Source of the DNA: Streptococcus sanguinis
GTDB lineage: Bacteria; Bacillota; Bacilli; Lactobacillales; Streptococcaceae
Assembly: GCA_013378335.1 (NCBI GenBank)
Contig: CP040556.1
Span: forward strand, 496,001 to 560,000
DNA length: 64,000 nucleotides
Direction: 5' to 3'
A model generated the notes under the pieces. That model ran no database searches. It saw only the letters and a program-made list of their open reading frames with translations, and was not told the DNA's origin. The position numbers and the translations under genes were made by a program. Below, one piece after another: positions 43,840-52,373 of this stretch (position 1 is its first letter; the number at the start of each line of letters is the position of its first letter).

Positions 43840-45042
43840 TTATCGATTTTGGGTCAAAGAGTAATCGTAAAGTTTGTTATGCGTAATGAGGTAATACATT
43901 GTTCGAATGAGACGATGTATAGAGGCAATCGTATGTGGCTTAGTTGAAGCTGTTGTCGATTGTCTTTTTCGTTTCTCATAAAAGTTAGCGATATGGCAGG
44001 GATTGGTATGACTAGCTGAAGCGATGTTGTGAATGCACTTGAACAAGATTTTTCTGGCATAGGGATTACCTCGTTTAGTGATGTGTTCCTTGGCAAGAAA
44101 GTTCCCAGATTCATAGTGTCTCAGGTCAATGCCAATAAAAGCGTTGATTTGATTGGTAGACTGAAAGCGACGAATATCTCCCAATTCGCCAATGATAGAT
44201 GTCGCTGTGGTTTCTGCGATGCCAGGAATTGATCGTAAGATGTCATACTCTGATAAAGGCTGAGCTAGAGCTACCATGTCGTCTAAGACAACCTGTCTGT
44301 GCTCAGAAAGACGAAGCAATTCTTGAGCATAGTAACGAACCTCTTCAAGCATTGGAGAGGTTTTCTTGACCGCACAAAAAGATTGTTTAGCGAGTTTTAT
44401 AAGTTTATCAGTCAAGTAAGCAATACGCTTTTCAGAGATGCGTTTGGAGGTAGATTGACGGATAATCTCACACAAGTTACTTTGAGATAGGCTTAATACA
44501 AACTCGTTGCATGGAAAAGCCATCACTAAGTTCCAATATTGCTCTCCAGTTGGTGTGGATAATAGATTTTCCAATTCAGGAAAGGTGACTTGTAAGACCT
44601 TGTGTAGACGGTTTTTAGCTCTAACAATGTCTTCTGTAAGATTTTGATAGAAACGGCTTAAATCACGCAGGTGTTGATAAACTTCTTCCTGCGCATAAGT
44701 TGGTTTACGATTGAGTATAAATTGAGAATGAGCCAACTTTTCAGCGTCAATTTTATCTGTTTTACGAACTCGCAGATTGTCCAGTTGCTTCTTAGCTTCC
44801 AGAGGATTCAGCTGTGTATAAGCGTAGCCGTATTCCTCAAGAAAGACTCGAAGACGCCGAGAATAGACACCAGTAGCTTCAAATATAATCTCAGGATTAT
44901 GAACAGTTTTCAAGTCATTCAAAAGACGATTGAAGCCAATGGCGTCATTGAGCATAGTGTATCCATGAATCTTCTCACCGTTGACTAAAATTGCCACCTC
45001 AGAACTTGCCTTACTCACATCAATCCCAAATACTGTACGCAT
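43840..45042 (-). CDS. IS110 family transposase
   Basis: The 400-residue DEDD recombinase has the N-terminal RuvC-like start (TVFGIDVSKASSEVAI), the FEATGVYSRRL segment with a second acidic residue, and the C-terminal Transposase_20 block (LRSIPGIAETTATSIIGELG, then NQINAFIGIDLRHYESG) with its catalytic Ser region. ATG 45042 follows AAAGAGGT; a longer frame to 45138 is rejected. It is full length and could be active. A 7-bp hairpin (AACACCT/AGGTGTT) lies near 43781-43816 downstream. IS110 elements insert with an RNA guide, see the next feature. Confidence 0.92.
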   Translation of the reverse strand: MRTVFGIDVSKASSEVAILVNGEKIHGYTMLNDAIGFNRLLNDLKTVHNPEIIFEATGVYSRRLRVFLEEYGYAYTQLNPLEAKKQLDNLRVRKTDKIDAEKLAHSQFILNRKPTYAQEEVYQHLRDLSRFYQNLTEDIVRAKNRLHKVLQVTFPELENLLSTPTGEQYWNLVMAFPCNEFVLSLSQSNLCEIIRQSTSKRISEKRIAYLTDKLIKLAKQSFCAVKKTSPMLEEVRYYAQELLRLSEHRQVVLDDMVALAQPLSEYDILRSIPGIAETTATSIIGELGDIRRFQSTNQINAFIGIDLRHYESGNFLAKEHITKRGNPYARKILFKCIHNIASASHTNPCHIANFYEKRKRQSTTASTKPHTIASIHRLIRTMYYLITHNKLYDYSLTQNR

Positions 45043-45300
45043 GATATTACCTCTTTTGTCTTGAATAATTCCGTGTTTTAGTGATTTTATTTTCAATACG
45101 CGACGTCTAGCGTCCCACATACTTTGATCAAATTCCACCTAAAACAGGTGTCTTGCCAGTTTGTCAAGCGACGTCTAGCGCCAAAGAGCCCTACGACTTT
45201 ACAAGACACCTCTACTTTAACATAAAGAAAAAGTAGTGAGTACTCTCTCCCGTCAGAGATTTTCTCACTACTAATCTTAGTATGTTTGTCTAGTCTTTTT
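45043..45300 (-). ncRNA. Candidate bridge-RNA region of the IS110 element
   Basis: This ~258-base non-coding stretch precedes the transposase start on its strand, where IS110-group elements encode a bridge RNA. It holds a perfect 10-bp inverted repeat AGGTGTCTTG (45146-45155) / CAAGACACCT (45202-45211), two copies of GCGACGTCTAGCG (45100-45112 and 45168-45180), and a 9-bp AGTAGTGAG/CTCACTACT hairpin near 45231-45273. The structure is seen; the bridge-RNA role is inferred from the family. Confidence 0.4.
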
Positions 45301-45302
45301 AC

Positions 45303-45330
45303 TTGCACTCCTTTTTTAAAGTTCTATAAT
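45303..45330 (+). promoter_or_regulatory. pepC promoter
   Basis: TTGCAC (45303-45308), 16-base spacer, TATAAT (45325-45330), 26 bases upstream of ATG 45357. Confidence 0.75.
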
Positions 45331-45356
45331 AGATGTATAATGACAAGGAGGATTCT

Positions 45357-46691
45357 ATGCATTCGTTAGAACAAGATTTTACAGATAAGCTGTACGCTGC
45401 TTATGAGGCCAATCCCAAGTTTGCAGCAATGGAAAATGCCATCAGTCACAATGGCCTTTTGGCTTCCTTAGAGAAGCGAAGCGCTGCCGTGGAAAACACA
45501 CCTGTCTTTTCACTGGATCTCACGAAGGATAAGGTCAGTGACCAGAAAGCTTCAGGACGCTGTTGGATGTTTGCAGCTCTTAATACCTTCCGCCACAAAA
45601 TGATTGCTGGTTTCCAATTGGAAGATTTTGAGCTATCTCAGGCCCACACTTTCTTTTGGGATAAATATGAAAAATCCAACTGGTTCTTGGAGCAGGTGCT
45701 GGCAACCGCTGACCAAGAATTGACTAGCCGTAAGGTCAAGTTTCTCTTAGATACGCCTCAGCAGGATGGGGGTCAATGGGATATGGTTGTTTCCCTCTTT
45801 GAGAAATACGGCGTCGTGCCTAAGTCAGTCTATCCAGAGTCAATCTCGTCTAGCAATAGTCGCGAGCTCAATCAGATTCTCAATAAGCTCTTGCGTCAGG
45901 ATGCACAGATTTTGCGAGAATTGGTGGTAGAAGGAGCAGACTTGGCAGAACTTCAGGCTAAGAAAGAAGAGCTCCTCCAAGAAGTCTTTAACTTCCTAGC
46001 TATGAATATAGGTTTACCGCCTCGCCAATTCGACTTCTCTTATCGGGATAAGGATAACAATTTTCATAGTGAGAACGGATTGACACCACAAGCTTTCTTC
46101 AAAAAATATGTTGATCTCAAGCTAGATGACTATGTCTCTATCATCAATGCGCCGACTGCAGACAAGCCTTATGGTCAGTCCTATACAGTTGAGATGCTGG
46201 GTAATGTCGTTGGTAGCAAGCCAGTCCGTTATTTGAATGTTGAAATGGATCGACTAAAAGAGCTGGCTATCGCTCAGATGCAGGCTGGCGAGACCGTTTG
46301 GTTTGGCTCGGATGTTGGTCAGTCTAGCAATCGTAAGGAAGGTGTTATGGCAGAAGGGATGCACGATTTCACTGCCAGCATGGATATTCGACTAACTCAG
46401 GATAAGGCTGGTCGCTTGGACTATAGCGAAAGCCTCATGACCCACGCCATGGTCTTGACTGGGGTAGACTTGGATGAAAATGGCAAGGCTAAGAAATGGA
46501 AGGTCGAAAACTCCTGGGGTGAAAAGGTTGGTAACAAGGGCTATTTCGTAGCCTCTGACGCTTGGATGGACGAATATACCTATCAAATCGTTGTTCGTAA
46601 AGAATTTCTGACAGCTGCAGAATTAGCAGCATATGAAGTAGAACCTCTTGTCCTAGATCCTTGGGATCCCATGGGGGCTTTGGCAAAGTAA
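45357..46691 (+). CDS. pepC: Aminopeptidase C
   Basis: PepC is a cytosolic cysteine aminopeptidase of the bleomycin hydrolase family (C1B) that trims peptides taken up by the cell. The 444-residue protein has the catalytic C69 (GRCWMFA), H363 (THAMVLTGV) and N385 (ENSWG). ATG 45357 is chosen because AAGGAGG precedes it; the upstream ATG at 45333 lies at the promoter. A terminator follows. Confidence 0.96.
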   Translation: MHSLEQDFTDKLYAAYEANPKFAAMENAISHNGLLASLEKRSAAVENTPVFSLDLTKDKVSDQKASGRCWMFAALNTFRHKMIAGFQLEDFELSQAHTFFWDKYEKSNWFLEQVLATADQELTSRKVKFLLDTPQQDGGQWDMVVSLFEKYGVVPKSVYPESISSSNSRELNQILNKLLRQDAQILRELVVEGADLAELQAKKEELLQEVFNFLAMNIGLPPRQFDFSYRDKDNNFHSENGLTPQAFFKKYVDLKLDDYVSIINAPTADKPYGQSYTVEMLGNVVGSKPVRYLNVEMDRLKELAIAQMQAGETVWFGSDVGQSSNRKEGVMAEGMHDFTASMDIRLTQDKAGRLDYSESLMTHAMVLTGVDLDENGKAKKWKVENSWGEKVGNKGYFVASDAWMDEYTYQIVVRKEFLTAAELAAYEVEPLVLDPWDPMGALAK

Positions 46692-46710
46692 GCTTTGATG
46701 AGAGAATAAG

Positions 46711-46744
46711 AAAAGAGTAGGAATTTTTCATTCTTACTCTTTTA
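46711..46744. terminator. Terminator between pepC and pbp1a
   Basis: AAAAGAGTAGGAA pairs with TTCTTACTCTTTT, with A- and T-runs on the two sides, so it may serve both converging genes. Confidence 0.8.
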
Positions 46745-46768
46745 ATTTGTATTCTAATCTTCGTCTCT

Positions 46769-48909
46769 CTAGTCATTTCCACCGTCACCGGAAGATGAGT
46801 CATTGTGGCTAGAAGAGCTATTGTTTGAATCACCAGAATGCTCACTGGAAGCTGATGTGTCAGAGCTAGCTTCTGTACTGTAACTGCTATAGCTAGAATA
46901 GTTATAGTACTGCTGGTTATTGTAGTAACGGTTATAGCCAGTACCACTGTTGAGGTAGACATAAGAGCCACTGCGGTAGAGACCATCTGGCATTTCCCAA
47001 TCTTCTGAAGCGGAGCCATCTTGAGCTAGGTAAAGCATCATTTCCCGGTAGACATCTGTTGCAACCTTAACCCCGTCATCAAGGATTGGTGTCAGGCGGT
47101 TAGAGTAGCCAGTCCAAACAGCCATGGAATACTTAGGCGTGTAACCAACGAAGAGTTCATCTGGCGTGACAATGCTAGAGTAGTAGTAAGGCTTGGTCAG
47201 CTTGGCTAATTCGTCGTCAGCATAGTTGGAGGTTCCGGTCTTACCGGCCTGATAAACCCCAGAAATAGCAGCGTTTGTACCTGTACCAGACTGCAAGACT
47301 GTTTTCATCATATCGGTCATCATGTAGGCTGTCGTTTCCTTCATAGCCTTGGAACCATTGTTGGAGAAAGTCTTCTCCGTTCCGTCACTGAAGACGACGC
47401 GATTGACATACTGAGGTTTGTAATAAGTACCGCCATTGGCAAAAGCAGCATAGGCAGCAGCCATTTTTTCACTGCTGGCTCCGTACTCGTTGCCGGATTT
47501 GCTGGTATTACTTGAAAAGGCATTAACATAGAACATTTCAGGATAGTTAATCCCAATACCATTCAGGAACTTGAGAGACTCATCCAGACCAACGGCTTCC
47601 AGTGTTTTAACGGCAGGAACGTTCCGGGATTCTTGGATAGCGTACTGAATCGTCATCCCGCCATAGTATTTCTTATCCCAGTTGTAGACCGGAGTGCTGG
47701 AATACGGGAAGTTATATGGAGCATCTGTGATAGGAGCAGCAGTCGAAGTATAGACTTCATTTTCAAGAGCTGGAGCATAAGCGGTGATTGGTTTCATAGT
47801 TGAACCCCAGTCCCTATTGGTTTCAACAGCTTGGTTGGTACCAAAGGATACGTTGGTAGACTGGTGACGGCCCCAAGCTGGGCAATGACCTTACCAGTTT
47901 GGACATCCATAACTGTGGAGGCAACCTGCATTTCATCATCTGGATAAGCTACATAGTCTTCAGTATTGTAAATATCCCAGAGTTTCTGTTGAGCCTCTGT
48001 GTTGACGTTTGTATAGACTTCCATACCAGTTGTCAGGACATTGTAACCAGTTTCTTCTTCAACCTGTTCAATTGCTTCTTTGATATAGTTATCCATGTAA
48101 GCTGGGTAGCTAGTAGAGGCTTTCAGACTTTGAAGTCCATCGGTTACAGGTGTATTTTTGGCTTGCTCATACTGTTCATCTGTGATGTATTTGAGGTCGT
48201 GCATCTCACGAAGTACCAGATTACGGCGATTGGTTGCAGCCTCAGGATGGGTGTAGGGGTCATATTGATTCGGTGCCTGAGGCATACCAGCCAGCAGAGC
48301 CGTTTGGTGTAAGCTCAAATCTTTTAGATCCTTGCCATAGTAGCTTCGGGCTGCTGTCTGCATACCGTAGTTACTGTTAGACATGTAGACTTTATTGACA
48401 TAATAGGTCAAGATTTGCTGCTTGGTCGCTTTCCGCTCGAGTTGAACAGCCAGCCAAGCTTCTTGGATTTTTCGTGAAAGGGTCGCGTCCGAAGAAGAAG
48501 TTGAGAAATAGGACAACTTAATCAACTGCTGGGTCAGAGTTGATCCCCCTTGACGGCCCCCGCCACGGATGTTACTGATAAGGGCGCCTGCAATCCGAAT
48601 AAAGTCCACTCCGCGGTGATTGAAGAAGCGATGGTCTTCAATGGCGACAATGGCGTTAACCAAATCCGTAGGTATTTCACTTGTTTCAGCATTGACCCGC
48701 TTTTCAGCGCCTAGGTCCGCAATCAAATTGTTATTGCTGTCAAAAATCTTACTGGATGTGGTCGCGACCAGGTCTTTTTCAGAAAGCTTGGGAGCCTTGA
48801 CCGCATAGTAGGTAAATACCAAACAGCCAATCACGAATCCAATCATAAGCAGGGTTATAAGCGCACTTGCAAGATATTTCAAAGCCTGCATAAGAGTTTG
48901 TTTATTCAT
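46769..48909 (-). pseudogene. pbp1A: Penicillin-binding protein 1A, frameshifted
   Basis: PBP1a is a bifunctional class A peptidoglycan synthase. The first frame (ATG 48909) has a membrane anchor (about 12-35), the GT51 glycosyltransferase with [10 protein letters not shown] and [11 protein letters not shown], and ends as GKVIAQLGA then VTSLP... and a stop near 47794. One base appears to be missing at about 47869-47874 (plus strand ACGGCCCC). Restoring it reads on through NRDWGSTMK into the second frame, which holds the transpeptidase domain (KTGTSN) and an S/N/Y-rich tail. The repaired protein would be about 713 residues. As read, the catalytic STMK serine is lost from the first product. It is coupled to recU by an 8-base overlap. 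Confidence 0.9.
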
Positions 48910-49504
48910 TTATAATACCACCTAGTAGTTTTTGTTCGATAATTTCAAGATAAGGGATGCTGGGAAGCTGCTGCATTTCAATCGGATAACCATGTTCTTG
49001 AATATAGCTTAAGGGCAGGGACTTCCCTCCCTTGTCGATCTTGTAAAACTCAATTAAATAAGAAGCGGGAAGCAGGTAAGTCTCCCTTAAGCTGGAAAAA
49101 TGCAGTAAGACAAAGCAGATGCCCTTTTGCTCAAGGACTGCCTCCATATGCTCAATCTGATGCGAATGAAAATTTTTCATGGGCATCGATTTTTTCTGTC
49201 GGGTTTCCTTGGCTTCAAAGTCAATATAATGGCCTTTGTAGACACCAGAATAGTCTGTTGTGGAAGCTTGCCGAAAGTAAGCCTCTACAATCTTGGCTCG
49301 GCTACGATGCGGATAATCAACCTTGACAATCTGAATGGGGGTGGGCTTTTTATGGATGACAGCGAGTCCTCTGCTAAGATAGTAGTTGTTGGATTCGTTG
49401 ATCATCTTTTCAAAAGACATCCCACGATTGGCAAAGTTAGTCATGCCGGAAACCGGCCTATTGATACTGCTTTTTGCCTTTAGCTTATGCGGATAGTTGA
49501 CCAT
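48902..49504 (-). CDS. recU: Holliday junction resolvase RecU
   Basis: RecU cleaves Holliday junctions during recombination and chromosome segregation. The 200-residue protein has [14 protein letters not shown], the nuclease core with [22 protein letters not shown] (Asp, Glu-x-Lys) and the HQIEHM segment. It precedes pbp1a on the same strand with an 8-base overlap, the usual recU-pbp1a operon of Gram-positive cocci. SD AAGGAG precedes ATG 49504. Confidence 0.96.
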   Translation of the reverse strand: MVNYPHKLKAKSSINRPVSGMTNFANRGMSFEKMINESNNYYLSRGLAVIHKKPTPIQIVKVDYPHRSRAKIVEAYFRQASTTDYSGVYKGHYIDFEAKETRQKKSMPMKNFHSHQIEHMEAVLEQKGICFVLLHFSSLRETYLLPASYLIEFYKIDKGGKSLPLSYIQEHGYPIEMQQLPSIPYLEIIEQKLLGGIINE

Positions 49505-49571
49505 AAAACTCCTTATTGGTACAATAGCATCACTCTATTATACCACAAAAAACTTTTTTAAGGGAGAATAA

Positions 49572-50099
49572 ATGACCAGTCTACTAATAACAGGCTACAA
49601 AGCCTTTGAAATCGGCATTTCGACGGAAAAAGATATGAGAATAAACATCATAAAAGAAGCCGCTAAAAGGGACTTAATCCGTTTTTTGGAAGATGGAGTG
49701 GACTGGCTGGTTTTTATGGGCAATCTGGGCTTTGAGTCTTGGGTCTTGGAGCTGGCCAACGACTTAAAAAAGGACTATGAGTTTCAGATAGCAACCATCT
49801 TTCTCTTTGAGAATCAAGGTGAAAATTGGAACAAAGCCAATCAAGCCCAATTAGCTGCTTTTAAGCAGGCGGATTTCGTCAAGTATGCTTATCCGACCTA
49901 CCAAAATCCTAGTCAGTTTCGTGATTACAATCAATTTATCATTCAAAATACGGACGGAGCCTACCTCTTTTACGATGAAGAACAGGAGACAAAACTGAAA
50001 TATCTTTACCAAGAAATGAAAAAACAAGAACAGTATTTTATCAAAAAATTAACATTTGATGACCTGAATGAAGTGGCCGAAAATTTTTCGGAAAATTAG
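49572..50099 (+). CDS. YpsA-like SLOG family protein (DUF1273)
   Basis: The 175-residue protein has a Rossmann-like SLOG fold ([40 protein letters not shown]), as in Bacillus YpsA, which has been tied to cell division and oxidative stress. It is divergent from recU and followed by gpsB, the same order as in other Firmicutes (recU, ypsA, gpsB). SD AAGGGAG precedes ATG 49572. A nucleotide-derived ligand is expected but unknown. Confidence 0.92.
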   Translation: MTSLLITGYKAFEIGISTEKDMRINIIKEAAKRDLIRFLEDGVDWLVFMGNLGFESWVLELANDLKKDYEFQIATIFLFENQGENWNKANQAQLAAFKQADFVKYAYPTYQNPSQFRDYNQFIIQNTDGAYLFYDEEQETKLKYLYQEMKKQEQYFIKKLTFDDLNEVAENFSEN

Positions 50100-50170
50100 A
50101 TGATAAATCTTGATTTTTATAGTGCATTTTGTTTATAATTGAATATGACAAACTAGATTGGAGAGAGAAG

Positions 50171-50533
50171 ATGGCAAGTATTATTTTTACAGCAAAAGAT
50201 ATTTTTGATCAGGATTTTAAACGTGAAGTACGTGGCTATAGTAAGTCCGAAGTGGATGAGTTTTTGGACGATATTATCAAGGATTATGAGACTTATGCAG
50301 CCTTGGTAAAGGAGCTGCGTGAGGAAAATCGCCGTCTCAAGGAAGAGTTGGCTGCGAAGCCGGTTGAAAAAGCACCAGTTCAGCCGACTCAGCCTGTCCA
50401 ATCAACACAAGCGACTCAGTCGACTGTGGAAAGCTTCCCACAGATGACTTCTGCGACTAACTTTGATATCTTGAAGCGCTTGAACCGTCTCGAAAAGGAA
50501 GTATTCGGTAAACAAATTCTGGATCGTGAATAA
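50171..50533 (+). CDS. gpsB: Cell division regulator GpsB
   Basis: GpsB is a DivIVA-like adaptor that links PBPs, MreC and StkP to septal and peripheral wall growth. The 120-residue protein has the DivIVA lipid-binding start ([19 protein letters not shown], then [16 protein letters not shown]), a coiled coil to about 70, a P/Q/T-rich linker and a C-terminal trimerisation helix ([15 protein letters not shown]). ATG 50171 follows GGAGAGAG; the upstream ATG at 50129 has no SD. StkP, a partner in pneumococcus, is encoded at the window's right end. Confidence 0.95.
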   Translation: MASIIFTAKDIFDQDFKREVRGYSKSEVDEFLDDIIKDYETYAALVKELREENRRLKEELAAKPVEKAPVQPTQPVQSTQATQSTVESFPQMTSATNFDILKRLNRLEKEVFGKQILDRE

Positions 50534-50549
50534 TAGTTCTTTTAGAACA

Positions 50550-50932
50550 GTGCAATTTTTGGATAATCGCGTGGAAATTTTAGATTTTCATGAGGAAAGT
50601 CCATGCTAGCACTGGCTGTGATGCCGGTAGTGTTTGTGCTAGGCGAAGAAATAAGCCTAGGGACGGATTTTTCCGTTACGGCGACTGAAAGGGCTAAGTC
50701 TTTGGATATGTCTGATTAGGTCTGAAAGTGCCACAGTGACGTAGTTCTTCTGGAAACATAAGAAGTGGAACGCGGTAAACCCCTCAAGCTAGCAACCCAA
50801 ACTTTGGTCGGGGCATGGAGTGCGTGGAAGCGAACATAGCACTCTGACTGGAAACAGTAGACAGATGATTATCGAAGGAAATGGTACCTAGTCATTTCCG
50901 GAACAAAACATGGCTTACAGAAAATTGCATAT
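50550..50932 (+). ncRNA. rnpB: RNase P RNA (type B)
   Basis: The catalytic RNA of RNase P, which matures tRNA 5' ends. P1 is formed by TGCAATTTT (50551-50559) and AAAATTGCA (50921-50929). Conserved core elements are present: GAGGAAAGTCCATGC near 50592 and GGAACAAAACATGGCTTACAG near the 3' end, with the AGACAGATGATTATC segment in between. Length (about 380 nt) and position after gpsB are standard for streptococci. Confidence 0.96.
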
Positions 50933-50933
50933 A

Positions 50934-51175
50934 GGCTGAGGCTGGGACGTCAAGTCCTGTCCTCTTTAAATTTTATAATAGAATAGCAAGAGAGTGGCTG
51001 AGCGCTCTATTCTCTGCCAAGTTCAACTAGCTGTTGCTTCATTTGTCTGATGGACGTTTCAAGTAATGAGCTAGCTGACAAATGGCAGCGAAACCTTCTC
51101 AGCCCAAAATTTAAAAAGGGAGAGTGAGGAAAATCGATGTGACGAAATCACGATTTTTGTCTCACTCCCTTTGTT
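50934..51175 (+). ncRNA. Unassigned structured region downstream of rnpB, ending in a strong hairpin
   Basis: After rnpB come GGCTGAG twice (50934-50940 and 50996-51002), both complementary to CTCAGCC (51098-51104). The stem CATTTGTC (51040-51047) / GACAAATG (51077-51084) is nested inside. A TATAAT is at 50974-50979 with no clear -35. The region ends in a long hairpin (AAAGGGAG.GTGAG ... CTCACTCCCTTT with inner AAAATCG/CGATTTT, 51115-51173). No coding frame is seen. It could be the rnpB 3' trailer, a separate small RNA, or the leader of the methyltransferase gene. Confidence 0.45.
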
Positions 51176-51206
51176 TGTATAGATTGGAATCCATTTAAAA
51201 GCCGAG

Positions 51207-52361
51207 ATGAAAGAAAAATTTAATTTAATTGCGACCGCAGCGGCAGGACTTGAAGCTGTCGTCGGCCGTGAAATCAGAGAGCTGGGACTTGATTGTCAGG
51301 TCGAAAATGGCCGGGTTCGCTTCGAGGGTGATGTCAGTACGATTATTCAAACCAATCTCTGGCTGCGCGCGGCCGATCGGATTAAGATTCTAGTTGGCAG
51401 TTTTCCAGCTAAGACTTTTGAAGAGCTTTTTCAGGGAGTTTTTGCTCTGGATTGGGAGAATTATCTACCGCTGGGAGCTAAATTTCCTATTGCCAAGGCT
51501 AAATGCGTCAAGTCAAAACTTCACAATGAGCCTAGTGTTCAGGCTATTTCTAAAAAGGCAATTGTCAAGAAGCTGCAGAAGCATTATGCACGTTCGGAAG
51601 GGGTGCCCCTGCAGGAAAATGGAGCTGAGTTTAGGATAGAGGTTTCTATTCTAAAAGATGTAGCGACAGTCATGATTGATACAACAGGCTCTAGCCTCTT
51701 CAAACGTGGCTATCGGGCAGATAAGGGCGGTGCACCGATTAAGGAGAATATGGCAGCGGCTATTTTACTCCTGTCCAATTGGTATCCAGATAAGCCTTTG
51801 ATTGACCCAACTTGCGGCTCTGGTACTTTTTGTATCGAGGCAGCCATGATTGGGATGAAGATAGCGCCAGGACTCCATCGTTCCTTTGCCTTTGAAGACT
51901 GGAATTGGGTGGATAAAGACCTGGTAGCCCAGGCTCGCTCGACTGCACTCAGTCAGATTAATCAGACCATCCAGCTGGATATTGCTGGCTCGGATATCGA
52001 TGGCCGCATGGTAGAGCTAGCTCGAAAAAACGCTGAGCAAGCAGGAGTTGCAGAGCAGATTCAGTTTAAGCAGATGCGTCTGCAAGATTTGCATACAGAT
52101 AAGATCAATGGTGTGATTATCTCTAATCCGCCATACGGGGAGCGCCTCCTAGATGATGAGGCTGTGACTCGGCTTTATCAGGAGATGGGAGAAACCTTTG
52201 CTCCGCTCAAGACCTGGAGCAAGTTTATCCTGACTAGCGATGAAGCTTTTGAAAGCAAATACGGCAGTCAGGCCGATAAAAAACGCAAACTTTATAATGG
52301 TACTTTAAAAGTTGATTTGTATCAGTATTTTGGCCAGCGGGTCAAACGTCAGTTAGATTAG
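51207..52361 (+). CDS. Class I SAM-dependent RNA methyltransferase (RlmL/YpsC-like)
   Basis: The 384-residue protein has an N-terminal ferredoxin-like/THUMP part (1-165), then a UPF0020 methyltransferase domain with the SAM motif DPTCGSGTFCIEAA and the catalytic SNPPYGERL. The family modifies guanine N2 in 23S rRNA; the exact site here is not known. It is followed 12 bases later by mapZ, the conserved streptococcal pair. No strong SD is visible before ATG 51207. Confidence 0.92.
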   Translation: MKEKFNLIATAAAGLEAVVGREIRELGLDCQVENGRVRFEGDVSTIIQTNLWLRAADRIKILVGSFPAKTFEELFQGVFALDWENYLPLGAKFPIAKAKCVKSKLHNEPSVQAISKKAIVKKLQKHYARSEGVPLQENGAEFRIEVSILKDVATVMIDTTGSSLFKRGYRADKGGAPIKENMAAAILLLSNWYPDKPLIDPTCGSGTFCIEAAMIGMKIAPGLHRSFAFEDWNWVDKDLVAQARSTALSQINQTIQLDIAGSDIDGRMVELARKNAEQAGVAEQIQFKQMRLQDLHTDKINGVIISNPPYGERLLDDEAVTRLYQEMGETFAPLKTWSKFILTSDEAFESKYGSQADKKRKLYNGTLKVDLYQYFGQRVKRQLD

Positions 52362-52373
52362 AAAGGATTTGCC

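Noticed and set aside
46489..47019. Minus-strand 176-codon frame antisense to the pepC end and extending into the pbp1A tail.
   Set aside because: It crosses the pepC-pbp1A terminator and is a shadow of the S/N/Y-rich PBP1a tail and the pepC end, with no SD.
50934..51175. 6S RNA as identity of the region after rnpB.
   Set aside because: The outer stem is short and the internal loops are asymmetric, unlike the large central bubble expected of 6S RNA. Left unassigned.
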